NCBI GenBank assembly: GCA_029571985.1
Contig: JAKQVC010000132.1
Coordinates: 124,001-188,000, forward strand
DNA: 64,000 nt
Source: Bacteroidota bacterium
Lineage (GTDB): Bacteria; Bacteroidota; Bacteroidia; Chitinophagales; BACL12
Direction: 5' to 3'
The first letter of the stretch is position 1, and each line of letters opens with the position of its first letter. The position numbers were made by a program, and so were the translations under genes. Shown here in pieces: positions 1-9,620 of the stretch. A model generated the notes under the pieces. That model ran no database searches and was not told where the DNA came from. It saw only the letters and a list, made by a program, of their open reading frames with translations.

Positions 1-308
1 ATCAGCATCAGGCTGATCATTAAATTGCCGATATGCCCTCCGATTACAGAATCACCAAAAATAGTATACCAGGTTGCCTGTAAAAAAGTATATAATAATG
101 GATGGCCTCGACTTAATTCAGGTGGCAGTGAAGACGGCAACATACTTAAAGTATGATCGTGCATATATAATCCTGCTGCACCATAAACACCCACTTCATC
201 CCAAAACAATGGAACAGATAATGCCGGAATTTTCACAGCTGTAAACACCGCCAAAATCACCCATATCCAATAAGAGCGAGGTCCGGATATTGGTGTTGTG
301 GTGGTCAT
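1..308 (-). CDS. membrane glycosyltransferase, GT39/ArnT-like (N-terminal part)
   Basis: The reading frame is open from an ATG at 308 to the left edge of the window, so only about the first 100 residues are visible. After a short polar N-terminus comes a hydrophobic segment (about residues 14-32), then an FWDEVGVY stretch and, further on, an SRGHPLLY stretch. An acidic pair just after the first membrane helix, followed by a HP(x)LY-type motif, is characteristic of the dolichyl-phosphate-mannose mannosyltransferase / ArnT superfamily, which moves sugars from polyprenyl-phosphate carriers on the outer face of the membrane. The family is inferred from these motifs; substrate and C-terminus cannot be seen. 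It lies just downstream of purL on the same strand with a 13-bp gap and may be co-transcribed with it. Confidence 0.65.
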   Translation of the reverse strand, partial: MTTTTPISGPRSYWIWVILAVFTAVKIPALSVPLFWDEVGVYGAAGLYMHDHTLSMLPSSLPPELSRGHPLLYTFLQATWYTIFGDSVIGGHIGNLMISLML

Positions 309-321
309 TTTAAACGACTAT

Positions 322-2550
322 TTACACAGTAACTTCCTGAGTCATGAAACTGCCGATGGCATTTTCATAGATGTGCTTATATTCGGCAATTCCGCCGTAA
401 CGCTCACGATCGATGATGATACTGCCCTGCGTTACAGTGCCCAGTACATTTACAGGGATTTGATGTTTTTTACACATGTTTTCAATTTCAAACACGCGGT
501 CAGCTGAAGTAGAAACTACTACACGGCTTTGACCTTCACCAAACAAATACGCATCGCGACGAATACTATGGTCTGTCTCAATTTCGAAACCAAGATTATT
601 CACCATGGCACTTTCCAGTAAGGTAACAAACAAACCACCCTCGCTTACATCATGTGCAGAGTAGATTAATTTTTTGCGAATGAGTTCTTTAATCGTTTGT
701 TGCAGGCGATATTCCTCATCCAGATCAAAACGTGGCGCCGGACTATGTTGCACGCCATGCATATCTTTCAGGTATTCGCTACAGGCCATATCGCCTGTTG
801 CGGTTCCAACCAATAAAATCACATTACCAGAATTAATAAAATCCATGGTCATTTGATGCGCATAACTTTCGAGCACACCTACCATACCAATTGTTGGTGT
901 CGGGTATACAGGTCCCTCTTCACTCTGGTTGTAAAATGAAACATTACCACCAGTAACCGGCGTGTCAAACTTACGACAGGCATCACCCATACCCCGAATA
1001 GCATTTGCAAATTGCCAATACACTTCCGGATTATAAGGATTACCAAAATTCAAACAATTGGTTACCGCTGCAGGCTCTGCGCCACTGCACACAATATTTC
1101 GTGCTGCTTCTGCAACTGCTATCATACAACCGGTATGTGGATTTGCATATACATATCTGGCATTACAATCTGTAGTTACGGCAAGACCTTTATCTTTTCC
1201 TGTGATGCGAATAAGTGCTGCATCACTTTTTAAATTAGTAGAAGTATTACGCACACCCACCATACTGTCGTACTGAGTCGTAATCCAACGCTTACTTGCA
1301 ATATTCGGATTTGCCGTGAGTCGTTTGGCTACATCAACCAAATCGGCAGGCACTTCTATGGCATTCGGATCAAAGGCTTCGATGTCCTTTTGATATTCTG
1401 GCACTTTTGTTTCGCGCTTGTAAATTGGCGCTCCACCACCCAACACAAGACTATCGGCGGGTACTTCTGCAACTAATTCATCGTGCATATAATAATACAA
1501 GGTATTACCTTCTATTACTTCACCGATGATTTCGCAATGTAAATCCCATTTATCAAATACAGCTTCAATTTCTTTTTCTCTGCCTTTTTTCACAACAACC
1601 AGCATGCGCTCCTGACTTTCGCTGAGCAGAATTTCCCAACCTTTCATGTTTTGCTGACGGGTAGGTACTTTATCCAGATGAATGCGCATACCGTGTTTGC
1701 CTTTTGCGCTCATTTCGGATGTTGAACATGTAATACCGGCAGCACCCATATCCTGCATACCAACAATGGCACCTGTTTTTATTGCTTCCAAGGTTGCTTC
1801 CAACAATAATTTTTCCTGGAAGGGGTCACCCACCTGAACAGAAGGCAGATCTTCATGACTTTCTTCATGTAAATCGCCACTCGCAAAACTGGCCCCATGT
1901 ATACCATCCTTTCCGGTAGCCGAACCAACGATATAAACCGGATTGCCCGCACCTTCCGCTATTGCTGAAACGGTTTCACCAACTTTTACGATACCCACGC
2001 TCATCGCATTCACGAGAATATTCGTATTGTAACAATCCTCATAATATACTTCCCCTGCCACTGTTGGCACGCCAAAGCAATTACCGTAATCGCCAATACC
2101 TTTTACAACACCTTTCATTAAGTGCTGAGTACGGGCCAGTGATAATTTTCCGAATCGCAAGGAATTTAAGGAGGCAATCGGACGTGCGCCCATGGTAAAG
2201 ATATCGCGGTGAATACCGCCAACACCGGTGGCAGCTCCCTGATAAGGTTCGATAGCCGACGGGTGGTTATGACTTTCAATCTTGAAAGCACAGGCCAAAC
2301 CATCTCCGATATCAATCAAACCGGCATTTTCCTCACCCGCTTCCACTAACATTTTTTTGCCACTGCGTGGAAGGGTCTTGAGCAGCGTAATGCTGTTTTT
2401 ATAGGAACAGTGCTCACTCCACATGACACTATAAATACTGAGTTCCGTAAAATTTGGGGTACGACCCAGAATAGACTTGATATGTTCAAATTCTTCGGGT
2501 AACAAACCCAGTTGCTTTGCCTGTTCTACGGTGGCTAATGGTTCTGCCAT
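322..2550 (-). CDS. purL: phosphoribosylformylglycinamidine synthase subunit PurL
   Basis: A 742-residue protein of the small (Bacillus-type) PurL class, the ATP-dependent subunit that converts formylglycinamide ribonucleotide to the amidine in purine synthesis. It normally works with PurQ and PurS, which are not in this window. Recognisable blocks are [22 protein letters not shown] near the N-terminus, [20 protein letters not shown], the [17 protein letters not shown] block in the middle, and SAHDVSEGG near the C-terminus. The frame is open a further 76 codons upstream, but that part is Phe/Tyr-rich and unlike the family; starting at [10 protein letters not shown] (2550) gives the usual length. 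A TAACTTTG -7 box on this strand (2576-2569) lies 18 bases before this ATG and inside the longer frame, which supports the shorter start. Confidence 0.95.
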   Translation of the reverse strand: MAEPLATVEQAKQLGLLPEEFEHIKSILGRTPNFTELSIYSVMWSEHCSYKNSITLLKTLPRSGKKMLVEAGEENAGLIDIGDGLACAFKIESHNHPSAIEPYQGAATGVGGIHRDIFTMGARPIASLNSLRFGKLSLARTQHLMKGVVKGIGDYGNCFGVPTVAGEVYYEDCYNTNILVNAMSVGIVKVGETVSAIAEGAGNPVYIVGSATGKDGIHGASFASGDLHEESHEDLPSVQVGDPFQEKLLLEATLEAIKTGAIVGMQDMGAAGITCSTSEMSAKGKHGMRIHLDKVPTRQQNMKGWEILLSESQERMLVVVKKGREKEIEAVFDKWDLHCEIIGEVIEGNTLYYYMHDELVAEVPADSLVLGGGAPIYKRETKVPEYQKDIEAFDPNAIEVPADLVDVAKRLTANPNIASKRWITTQYDSMVGVRNTSTNLKSDAALIRITGKDKGLAVTTDCNARYVYANPHTGCMIAVAEAARNIVCSGAEPAAVTNCLNFGNPYNPEVYWQFANAIRGMGDACRKFDTPVTGGNVSFYNQSEEGPVYPTPTIGMVGVLESYAHQMTMDFINSGNVILLVGTATGDMACSEYLKDMHGVQHSPAPRFDLDEEYRLQQTIKELIRKKLIYSAHDVSEGGLFVTLLESAMVNNLGFEIETDHSIRRDAYLFGEGQSRVVVSTSADRVFEIENMCKKHQIPVNVLGTVTQGSIIIDRERYGGIAEYKHIYENAIGSFMTQEVTV

Positions 2551-2568
2551 GAAATGTTGATTGAATGA

Positions 2569-2576
2569 CAAAGTTA
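2569..2576 (-). promoter_or_regulatory. -7 box of the purL promoter
   Basis: TAACTTTG on the minus strand, a perfect match to the Bacteroidota -7 consensus TAnnTTTG, 18 bases upstream of the chosen purL start. No clear TTG element is visible 19-21 bases further upstream. Divergent promoters for purL and the gene at 2863 would share the 2551-2862 gap. Confidence 0.5.
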
Positions 2577-2849
2577 CAAGGAGATGCGCAAATACCTTAG
2601 TTGATATCTGGAAATGTTGATAAATGACTAAATACGTGAAAAACAGGCTAATCCGACACAATACTAATGGATACCCGCTTAATCGCAGTCTAGTAATATA
2701 ATTTGACAACCGGGAATGGGAAATTATTCGTCCGCGATAAAAATAAAAACTGAACAGACTATTCAGAAAATGTGACATGAAACCATCACCCTAAAAGCCC
2801 TATTGAAGTAATAAACAGGATACTTTCGACTACACAAAGGTGGATGTAT

Positions 2850-2857
2850 GTATCTTT
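2850..2857 (+). promoter_or_regulatory. -7-like box 5 bases before the start at 2863
   Basis: TATCTTTA matches TAnnTTTG except for the last base. Only a few bases separate it from the ATG, so transcription would begin at or next to the start codon. Confidence 0.35.
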
Positions 2858-2862
2858 ACTAC

Positions 2863-4143
2863 ATGAGCGAATGGATCATCACGTTTACGTATTGTGTGCT
2901 GATCAGTTTTCTTATTTGGAAGATTTCTTCCAATAATGCCTTGACAATTCTCCCAGGTTATCGTATAAGTACATTTCTCTTAAAGATAGTATTAGGTTTC
3001 CTGAACTACTATATCTGGATACAGGTAATAGGCCATGGCGATAGCCTGAGGTATGTGCATGATAGTCAGGTTGTCTATCAAAGCCTGTTCGATAATCCGA
3101 TGTATTTTTTGCAATTGCTAACCCGAACTTCTCTTGAACAGGTGCCTGAACATCTGGTCCCCTATCAACATGCCTTATTTATAGAATGGCATGTACCGGA
3201 ATATAATATGGTGCGCATATTGGCAGTCTTAAATGTGTTCACCTTCGGCAGCGCCTGGGCAAATATTGTTTTATTGTGTGGCTTGATATGGTGGGCACAA
3301 TGGTGGTTCTTCCGTCGGTTGTGCGGATTTATACCGGCGAAACCAATGGTACAACATATCTGGTTCGCGATCTTGTTTCTGCTCCCCTCAACCCTATTTT
3401 GGAGCAGCGGATTATTGAAAGAGGGGCCCATTTTAGCATTGCTGTGTATTTTATGCGGTTTGGCAATATCCTGGTTACAACACCCAAAAGAAAAAAGAGG
3501 CCGGATTGGTATCTGGATATGCCTCACGCTTTGGGGGATTTACATCATCCGCGATTATCTCGGAATTGTGATAGGCAGCAATATCCTCGCCTTAATCATA
3601 CTCCATCAACTGCCTGCTGCCGGTAAAAGACCTGTTTTATCGCTCACCATTTTTGCTGTGTGCGTTTCCGGTATCATCATCTTGCTGTCTGTTGCGGGTG
3701 TTATTCCGGATATTTTTATCCACCTCAAGAACGAACAAAGCTATTTTCTCCTTTCCGGCCCTGATCCCGATTATACTTTTCACACCCTCGATGGCACAGC
3801 AGGTTCATTTTTTTCATGCATCCCCTACGCCATCCAGAATAACCTGTTCAGACCTAACATCCTGCACAGCACCTCTCCCTACCGGATTTACCAGTCGCTC
3901 GAACTTCTGGCCGTCATTCTTTTCCTATTCTGGATATTGATACAATACCGACATCAACTGCGTTTCAACTGGCTTTCTGCCATGATTTTGCTGATGATTG
4001 TTGAACTCAGTTTCATTTTCGGCATCATGGTGACAGATGCCGATACCCTGAGCCGATACCGGTCAATTCCAACCCTGGCACTGGTTTTGCTTGCTTCAAT
4101 GGTATTGGCAAGGCGGGATGAGCATCCTTTGTCATCAACTTAA
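2863..4143 (+). CDS. polytopic membrane protein of unknown function
   Basis: About 426 residues, almost wholly hydrophobic, with roughly ten predicted membrane segments (for example around ILALLCILCGLAISWL and LSAMILLMIVELSFIFGIMV). A large extracytoplasmic loop near residues 280-330 carries mostly polar residues. It ends in a short basic tail. No family motif was recognised; the architecture resembles uncharacterised Bacteroidota inner-membrane proteins that sit near glycosyltransferase or exopolysaccharide genes, but that is only a resemblance. The frame also contains an ATG at 2848, but TATCTTTA, a -7-like box, occupies 2850-2857, so MSEWIITF at 2863 is the more likely start, giving a leader of almost zero length. 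Confidence 0.75.
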   Translation: MSEWIITFTYCVLISFLIWKISSNNALTILPGYRISTFLLKIVLGFLNYYIWIQVIGHGDSLRYVHDSQVVYQSLFDNPMYFLQLLTRTSLEQVPEHLVPYQHALFIEWHVPEYNMVRILAVLNVFTFGSAWANIVLLCGLIWWAQWWFFRRLCGFIPAKPMVQHIWFAILFLLPSTLFWSSGLLKEGPILALLCILCGLAISWLQHPKEKRGRIGIWICLTLWGIYIIRDYLGIVIGSNILALIILHQLPAAGKRPVLSLTIFAVCVSGIIILLSVAGVIPDIFIHLKNEQSYFLLSGPDPDYTFHTLDGTAGSFFSCIPYAIQNNLFRPNILHSTSPYRIYQSLELLAVILFLFWILIQYRHQLRFNWLSAMILLMIVELSFIFGIMVTDADTLSRYRSIPTLALVLLASMVLARRDEHPLSST

Positions 4144-4189
4144 CATTTTATATTTTTTTATATATGTTTAATTTTGATACTAAAAGTCG

Positions 4190-4246
4190 TTTTCCACAGG
4201 TTTCCACATAAAATTTTTACTTTTTTTGGTCGACTGCCTATCTTTG
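4190..4246 (+). promoter_or_regulatory. glnN control region: 10-bp direct repeat and -7 box
   Basis: Two direct copies of TTTCCACA begin at 4191 and 4201, exactly one helical turn apart. They are followed by a TATCTTTG -7 box at 4239-4246, 19 bases before the glnN ATG. The -7 box is a perfect Bacteroidota consensus match; no clear -33 TTG sits at the usual spacing. The repeats could be an activator or repressor site for nitrogen control; this is inference. Confidence 0.45.
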
Positions 4247-4265
4247 CACTCAAAATCCACCTAAA

Positions 4266-6464
4266 ATGTCGACCAACAGAACTGCAGCCATGACAGACGT
4301 GTTGCACCGCGAACCGGTTACCGTCAATTTACCAGACCCTAAAATCTCCGTTTTTTTCGGCTCAAATGTCTTTAGTGACGCTGAAATGCGCAATCACCTG
4401 AGTGAGGAAGCCTACAACAGCGTTCGGAATTCGATCGAGCACGGACAAAAGATTGACCGCAAAATTGCCGATCAGGTAGCGGCCAGTATGAAAGCATGGG
4501 CTATGGGAAAAGGGGCAACCCATTACACGCATTGGTTTCAGCCCTTGACAGGTGCAACTGCCGAAAAACACGATAGCTTTTTTACAGCCGTTGCCACAGC
4601 AGTTGGTGTAGAAACATTCAGTGGAAGCGCATTAGTGCAGCAGGAACCAGATGCTTCGAGCTTCCCTTCAGGAGGTATTCGCAGTACTTTTGAGGCAAGG
4701 GGCTATACAGCATGGGACCCGACCTCTCCGGCATTCATTATGGAAACCGGTAGCGGAAAAACCTTATGTATCCCAACCATCTTCGTATCCTACACAGGTG
4801 AAGCACTGGATTATAAAGCGCCGTTGCTGAAATCACTCAACTTATTACAGGATGCAGCCGTACCGGTTTGTCAGTATTTTGATAAGAACGTTACTAAAGT
4901 AAACGCCACCTTAGGCTGGGAGCAGGAATATTTTCTGGTGGATGAAGCATTGTTTTTAAGTCGCCCCGACCTAAGTATTTGCGGCAGAACACTGGTTGGA
5001 CATTATCCGGCAAAAGGGCAGCAGTTAGAAGACCATTACTTCGGTACAATCCCTGAACGCATTTTCAATTTCATGGTTGATTTCGAAACCGAATCGCATA
5101 AATTAGGTATTCCTTTACGCACACGTCATAATGAAGTTGCTCCTGGACAATATGAATGTGCTCCATTATTTGAAGAAGCATCTATCGCTGTTGACCATAA
5201 TTTATTATTGATGGATGTGATGGAAAAAGTTGCCCGTCGCCATAAATTACGTGTACTCTTCCATGAAAAACCATTTGCCGGTGTGAATGGCAGTGGTAAA
5301 CACAATAACTGGAGCATGGGTACCGATACCGGCAAAAACTTATTGAGTCCGGGAAAAACGCCACGCACCAACTTACAATTCCTTACCTTCTTCATCAATA
5401 CGATTAAAGCAGTTCACGACTACGCAGATTTATTACGTGTGTCGATTGCTGCAGCAGGAAATGATCACCGTTTAGGTGCCAATGAGGCTCCTCCGGCTAT
5501 TATTTCAGCCTTTATTGGTTCTGCCTTGCGTGAGGTTTTAAATGAAATAGAAAATCGGGTGAATGAAGATAATTTCGATGAAACCGATAAAACCGATTTA
5601 CGCTTAGACATTCACAATAAAATTCCGGATTTATTATTAGACAATACCGACCGTAACCGCACAAGTCCGTTTGCCTTTACCGGAAATAAATTTGAATTCA
5701 GGGCAGTAGGTTCAAGTGCTAATTGTTCAAAAGCCATGACTACACTGAACACCATTGTAGCCACACAATTACTGGCGTTCAGAACAGAAGTAGATGCTTT
5801 AATTAAAGGCGGAGAGAACAAAGACAGTGCTATTTTAAAAGTGCTGCGCAGATATATTACTGAAAGCAAGCACATCTTGTTTGAAGGTGATAACTATAGC
5901 GAAGAATGGGCCAAAGAAGCCACTGAAAAACGTGGATTGAGCAATGTAAAAACAACGCCGGAAGCTATTGAATTTTACGGCACAGAAAAGGCAAAAAAAG
6001 TATTCGTAAGCAATCACATCTTAAGCGAACGCGAATTACATGCCCGTCAGGAAATTGAATTCGAAGAATACGCTAAAAAAATCCAGATAGAGGCACGTAT
6101 TTATGGCGAGTTGGTGTACAACTATGTATTGCCTGCAGCCATTTCTTACCAAAACGAATTGCTGGATAATATTCTGAAATTAAAAGCAGTTGGTTTAAAA
6201 GAAGATCATTACAAGGAACAATTAGACCTTGCACAAACCATCACGCTGCATATCAACCATTTACGCAGCTCACTGGAAAGAATGGTTGAAGAACGCAAAC
6301 GCGCCAACCGCATCGATCATGCAAGAGAAAAAGCCTATGCTTATTGCAATGAAGTAAAACCGCTCTTCGACACCATCCGCGAACATGCCGATATGCTCGA
6401 ACGCTACATGCCCGACGCAACATGGCCATTGCCCAAATATCGTGAATTGCTGTTTGTGAAATAA
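4266..6464 (+). CDS. glnN: glutamine synthetase type III
   Basis: A 732-residue protein that makes glutamine from glutamate, ammonia and ATP in the cytoplasm, of the large type III class found in Bacteroidota and cyanobacteria. The N-terminal GSIII domain (FFGSNVFSDAEM onwards) precedes the catalytic domain. Visible blocks are THYTHWFQPLTG, GGIRSTFEARGYTAWDPTSPAF, GWEQEYFLVD (metal-binding Glu), RHNEVAPGQYECAPLFEE, FAGVNGSGKHNNWS (ATP/glutamate-binding His region) and NRTSPFAFTGNKFEFRAVGSSANC. Length and motif order are those of a complete functional GSIII. It is monocistronic, with its own promoter and a strong terminator directly after a small repeat. Confidence 0.97.
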   Translation: MSTNRTAAMTDVLHREPVTVNLPDPKISVFFGSNVFSDAEMRNHLSEEAYNSVRNSIEHGQKIDRKIADQVAASMKAWAMGKGATHYTHWFQPLTGATAEKHDSFFTAVATAVGVETFSGSALVQQEPDASSFPSGGIRSTFEARGYTAWDPTSPAFIMETGSGKTLCIPTIFVSYTGEALDYKAPLLKSLNLLQDAAVPVCQYFDKNVTKVNATLGWEQEYFLVDEALFLSRPDLSICGRTLVGHYPAKGQQLEDHYFGTIPERIFNFMVDFETESHKLGIPLRTRHNEVAPGQYECAPLFEEASIAVDHNLLLMDVMEKVARRHKLRVLFHEKPFAGVNGSGKHNNWSMGTDTGKNLLSPGKTPRTNLQFLTFFINTIKAVHDYADLLRVSIAAAGNDHRLGANEAPPAIISAFIGSALREVLNEIENRVNEDNFDETDKTDLRLDIHNKIPDLLLDNTDRNRTSPFAFTGNKFEFRAVGSSANCSKAMTTLNTIVATQLLAFRTEVDALIKGGENKDSAILKVLRRYITESKHILFEGDNYSEEWAKEATEKRGLSNVKTTPEAIEFYGTEKAKKVFVSNHILSERELHARQEIEFEEYAKKIQIEARIYGELVYNYVLPAAISYQNELLDNILKLKAVGLKEDHYKEQLDLAQTITLHINHLRSSLERMVEERKRANRIDHAREKAYAYCNEVKPLFDTIREHADMLERYMPDATWPLPKYRELLFVK

Positions 6465-6467
6465 TTT

Positions 6468-6530
6468 GGTGAGTGGTGAGTGGTGAATGGTGAATTTTTC
6501 CTTACCGTCTCCCAGTCTTCCCGGCTACTG
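6468..6530. repeat. heptamer tract plus CCGTCTCCCAGTCTTCCCGG module
   Basis: Four 7-bp units of the form GGTGAGT/GGTGAAT at 6468-6493 are followed by a short module ending in CAGTCTTCCCGGC. Both parts recur in other intergenic gaps of this window (about 9700, 25760, 28630, 36070, 37517 and 39516). Confidence 0.6.
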
Positions 6531-6551
6531 AATTAAAATTTCTATTGAACG

Positions 6552-6583
6552 AAAAGAGCCCTGAATTATCAGGGCTCTTTTTA
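6552..6583. terminator. strong hairpin terminator between glnN and the response regulator
   Basis: A 13-bp perfect stem (AAAAGAGCCCTGA with TCAGGGCTCTTTT) closes a 4-base loop. It has A- and T-runs on both sides, so it can terminate glnN on the plus strand and the convergent response regulator on the minus strand. Confidence 0.85.
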
Positions 6584-6620
6584 AAAGGTTGAAATGCGCA
6601 TATGCCATCAGCATAACAGC

Positions 6621-7361
6621 CTAATGCTCCAGCATACGCAAGACCACTTCCCTTTTTCGCTGAGATACAGGTATCGCATTACCTTCATCCAACAGTAACA
6701 TACCACCTTCCGATTTATCAAATAATTTAATTTTCTCCGGATTCACCAGAAAACTGTGGTGGGTGCGCACAAAACCCAATGACTCCAGCATGGATTCATA
6801 CTCTTTTAAATTTTTTGAAACCAAAATCTGCTGCTGTCCGGTCAGGTAAAAGCGCGTGTAAATACCCTCCGCTTCTAGATATAAGATTTCATCAATTTTT
6901 ACATAATAGGTTTTATGTAAATCGCGGAGCACAATTTTCTTCGGATGTTCATGTCGGTGTTGCATCTGCTCGAGCAATAAGGTAAGTTGCTTACCGGGAT
7001 CGTGCTGCACATTTTTGGAAGCGCGACCTACACTTTTCACCAGTTCATCCGGGTCAATGGGTTTCAGTAAAAAATCGAGTGCGCTGAATTTAAATGCATT
7101 AATGGCATACTTATCGTGCGCCGTGATAAATATCAACTGGAAATTATACGCAGGTAATTGCGTCAATAAATCGAAGCCGGTTCCCTCATCCAACTCAACA
7201 TCCAAAAAGACAATATCCGGATCATACCAGTGAATGGCATCCAATCCCATCTGAATGGTGCCTGCTTCTTTGATGGTTTTTATTTCCGGACAAAATGCGA
7301 TAAGCATCTGATGCAGCGACTCCCGGATGGGCGCTTCGTTATCAATTATTAACGCTTTCAT
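6621..7361 (-). CDS. LytTR-family DNA-binding response regulator
   Basis: A 246-residue cytoplasmic regulator. The receiver domain spans about residues 1-120, with the acidic pair near the N-terminus (IIDNEAPIRESL), phosphoacceptor Asp54 in PDIVFLDVELDEG, and the conserved Lys in FLLKPIDPDELV. The LytTR DNA-binding domain covers about residues 142-246 (IVLRDLHKTYYVKIDEILYLEAEGIYTRF and VRTHHSFLVNPEKI). It overlaps the 3' end of the upstream sensor kinase gene by 20 bases, so the two are co-transcribed and form a two-component pair. Target genes are not evident from the sequence. Confidence 0.93.
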   Translation of the reverse strand: MKALIIDNEAPIRESLHQMLIAFCPEIKTIKEAGTIQMGLDAIHWYDPDIVFLDVELDEGTGFDLLTQLPAYNFQLIFITAHDKYAINAFKFSALDFLLKPIDPDELVKSVGRASKNVQHDPGKQLTLLLEQMQHRHEHPKKIVLRDLHKTYYVKIDEILYLEAEGIYTRFYLTGQQQILVSKNLKEYESMLESLGFVRTHHSFLVNPEKIKLFDKSEGGMLLLDEGNAIPVSQRKREVVLRMLEH

Positions 7362-9237
7362 GCATAAACATTTTAGGTAAACGAATTTTTACTAATACAC
7401 CCTGACCTTCAGACTGATTAGCAATACTAAAGCTGGCATCCGATTTTAATTTCAGGTTTAATAAATAAATCCTGTCGCGTATAATCTGACTGGCCCGGCT
7501 GATATGCTCATTGTTTACAGATTCGGGGCCACCGAGACCTTTACCATTATCGAGGATGCTCACCACTACATGCGTTTCATCTTCATCAAATAAAATATCA
7601 ATTTCACCGGGATAGCTGATGCCTTTAAAACCATGCTCGATAGAATTTTCCACAAAGGGTTGAATAATCATACTGGGTATCAGCAACTGATCAGGTTCTT
7701 CAAGTGCGGCGGCCGACATCCTGAAATTAAAGGCATGCGGAAAACGCATTTTTTGCAGCTCCAGATATTCAGTTAGGAATTGCATTTCTTGTTCAATGGT
7801 GACATAGTCTTTATATGTACTTTCCAATGTTTCACGCATAATGTGTGAAAACTTACTCAGGTTACTTGCCAAAGCGCGACCATCATTTTCGCGCAAGGCA
7901 AATCCCTGCAAACTTGCCAAAGCATTAAAAAAGAAATGTGGATTCATGCGCGCACGGTTGAGGCGCTGCTCTGTTTCCATGATTAATTGCTTGTTGCGGA
8001 GATGTTTCTGTCGGTAAAACAAATAGATACTGATGGCTATTAGTACCATCGCCAAAATTCCGGCAACGAGAAAGCGGATTTTGAGTGTGCTGATTTCTTT
8101 TTCCTGACTAAGTTCTTTTATGGTACGCTCATTCTCAGCTTTATTATACTTTTGTTCTAACTCGTTAATCGTTGCTGATTTTTCGAGATTCTGCAAACTA
8201 TCCCGTATGGTAATATGTTGCTCATAATATTTCAATGCCTCTTCCGCATTGCCCATATCTCTGTTTGCCAGATAGAGTTGTTGGGTGATCAGACTTGAAA
8301 TACCTGCGTTCTTTAAAAATCCAGCCAGCTCCAGTGCTTCCTGAAGCAAAGGCATTGCAGGTTCCGGTTTATGCAGACCCAGATACGCCTGTGCCTTTCT
8401 GTACTTTGCCGATAACAACAATTGCTCTCCACCCTTTGGGGGTAGCATCATCATCACTGTATCGGTATATGCTAATGCCTTTTCAAACTGTTGCTTATCA
8501 ACCGACATACCGGCCAGGGTATTATATCCGCGCACCAGATACATCAGGTTGTTTGCGCGTTTGGCATAATCAATAGCAATGGGCGTATTGCGTTCAAGAC
8601 TGTCCATCCACTTCGGATCCTTTGTATTTTCAAATAACATCCCAAAGCAAACACCTAAATTCGCAAACATCATCGACGACAAGTTTAAATCGCCATAATC
8701 AACTGACATATTTGCACCCTTGCGCATATACTCCAGCGACTTTTCCGGTTGATTAATGGAAGCAAATGTTTTGGACAAGTCGTTACAAAAAATAATTGCA
8801 TACTGTATGTTCTTATGCTGCATGGATTGATCTAATCCTTTCAGGTAAAACTCTGCAGCCTTTTCAGGCGTTGTATTATTCTGAGCCAATTGACCCTGAA
8901 TGCGCAATATTTCCGGAGATACTAAGGTGTCATAATTTTTGCCCAGCAATCGCTGTGCTTCCAATACATGCACCTGCGCACTGTCAACTGCACGCATGCC
9001 CAAAAAATTATTTGCTTTAAGTATATGACTTACGGGTGCACAACATTTTCCTTCTACATCTAATTGCCGGGTTAATGCAAGTGCACTGTCAAATTTTTGT
9101 TGCTTGAAGAAGGCTTCGTGTGCCTGTTTAAACTCTGGTGTAAACGAAGTACAGGTGCATGACTGACCAAAAACCTGATGATTATTCGAATAAACAATAA
9201 CTAAACAAAAAAGTACATATCCTAAATACCGCAACAT
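7342..9237 (-). CDS. LytS-type sensor histidine kinase with TPR sensor region
   Basis: A 631-residue membrane kinase. A signal peptide (about 1-24) is followed by an extracytoplasmic region of TPR-like helical repeats to about residue 350, a coiled-coil stretch, one transmembrane helix at about 388-408, and a His_kinase (PF06580-type) domain. The phosphoacceptor is His434 in RMNPHFFFNALASLQ, and the N-box is IQPFVENSIEHGFKG. This TPR-TM-HisKA arrangement paired with a LytTR regulator is widespread in Bacteroidota. A further Cys-rich stretch (CTCT and CCAPV) follows the signal peptide. The signal it senses is unknown. Confidence 0.92.
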   Translation of the reverse strand: MLRYLGYVLFCLVIVYSNNHQVFGQSCTCTSFTPEFKQAHEAFFKQQKFDSALALTRQLDVEGKCCAPVSHILKANNFLGMRAVDSAQVHVLEAQRLLGKNYDTLVSPEILRIQGQLAQNNTTPEKAAEFYLKGLDQSMQHKNIQYAIIFCNDLSKTFASINQPEKSLEYMRKGANMSVDYGDLNLSSMMFANLGVCFGMLFENTKDPKWMDSLERNTPIAIDYAKRANNLMYLVRGYNTLAGMSVDKQQFEKALAYTDTVMMMLPPKGGEQLLLSAKYRKAQAYLGLHKPEPAMPLLQEALELAGFLKNAGISSLITQQLYLANRDMGNAEEALKYYEQHITIRDSLQNLEKSATINELEQKYNKAENERTIKELSQEKEISTLKIRFLVAGILAMVLIAISIYLFYRQKHLRNKQLIMETEQRLNRARMNPHFFFNALASLQGFALRENDGRALASNLSKFSHIMRETLESTYKDYVTIEQEMQFLTEYLELQKMRFPHAFNFRMSAAALEEPDQLLIPSMIIQPFVENSIEHGFKGISYPGEIDILFDEDETHVVVSILDNGKGLGGPESVNNEHISRASQIIRDRIYLLNLKLKSDASFSIANQSEGQGVLVKIRLPKMFMHESVNN

Positions 9238-9513
9238 GATTCAAATGGCTTTTCGCTAAAATTAAACCCGGTATCTGAGGCTTCAAAAAGAACCGGTTTG
9301 GGCACATGACTGTCAATTTGCACTTGTCTATTCAGCGCAATCAATTATCTAACCAAGTCATACAGTTATCCGCAAAATGCAGAAGTGTTAATTTTTTGTA
9401 AACGGCCATTCGTCCCCAAACCGCCGTAACCCCCGGAAATAGCGGCAAAATTGCACTTATCACGAAACTGCTTACACTTATCACAATCCTCCCGCAAGTG
9501 TCCCTCCCCTTCT
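9238..9513. other. intergenic region upstream of the sensor kinase
   Basis: About 275 bases with no coding potential. It must hold the promoter of the kinase/regulator operon, but I see no consensus -7 box close to the kinase start. From 9514 a separate transcription unit appears to begin on the plus strand. Confidence 0.4.
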
Positions 9514-9521
9514 TATCTTTG
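9514..9521 (+). promoter_or_regulatory. -7 box of an orphan transcription unit
   Basis: TATCTTTG is a perfect match to TAnnTTTG, facing a stretch that has no open reading frame but ends in an intrinsic terminator at 9593-9620. No -33 TTG is present at the usual spacing. Confidence 0.4.
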
Positions 9522-9525
9522 AATA

Positions 9526-9620
9526 CTCTGTTATCCTCAGAGGAACGTGAATCTAAGTTAACCCTGATCTCTTTTTACGTTTAACACACCCTTGGTCGCT
9601 TTTTGCGACCATTTTTTTTT
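9526..9620 (+). ncRNA. candidate small RNA of about 95 nt
   Basis: A transcript starting about five bases after the -7 box at 9514-9521 would begin almost at once with a hairpin (CTCTG, loop of seven, CAGAG, 9525-9541). It would continue through a pyrimidine-rich, unstructured middle and end with the stem TGGTCGC/GCGACCA (9593-9611) and a T-run. There is no start codon with a credible frame inside. It does not match an RNA family I recognise. The promoter, 5' hairpin and terminator together are what suggest a small RNA; expression has not been shown. Confidence 0.4.
9593..9620 (+). terminator. hairpin terminator of the candidate small RNA
   Basis: A 7-bp perfect stem TGGTCGC/GCGACCA with a five-T loop, followed by nine Ts on the plus strand. 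No annotated plus-strand gene lies upstream, so it is an orphan unless the small RNA is real. Confidence 0.6.

Noticed and set aside
2551-2778. N-terminal extension of PurL
   Set aside because: The 76 extra residues are Phe/Tyr-rich, unlike PurL, and contain the promoter -7 box; the start at 2550 gives the family length.
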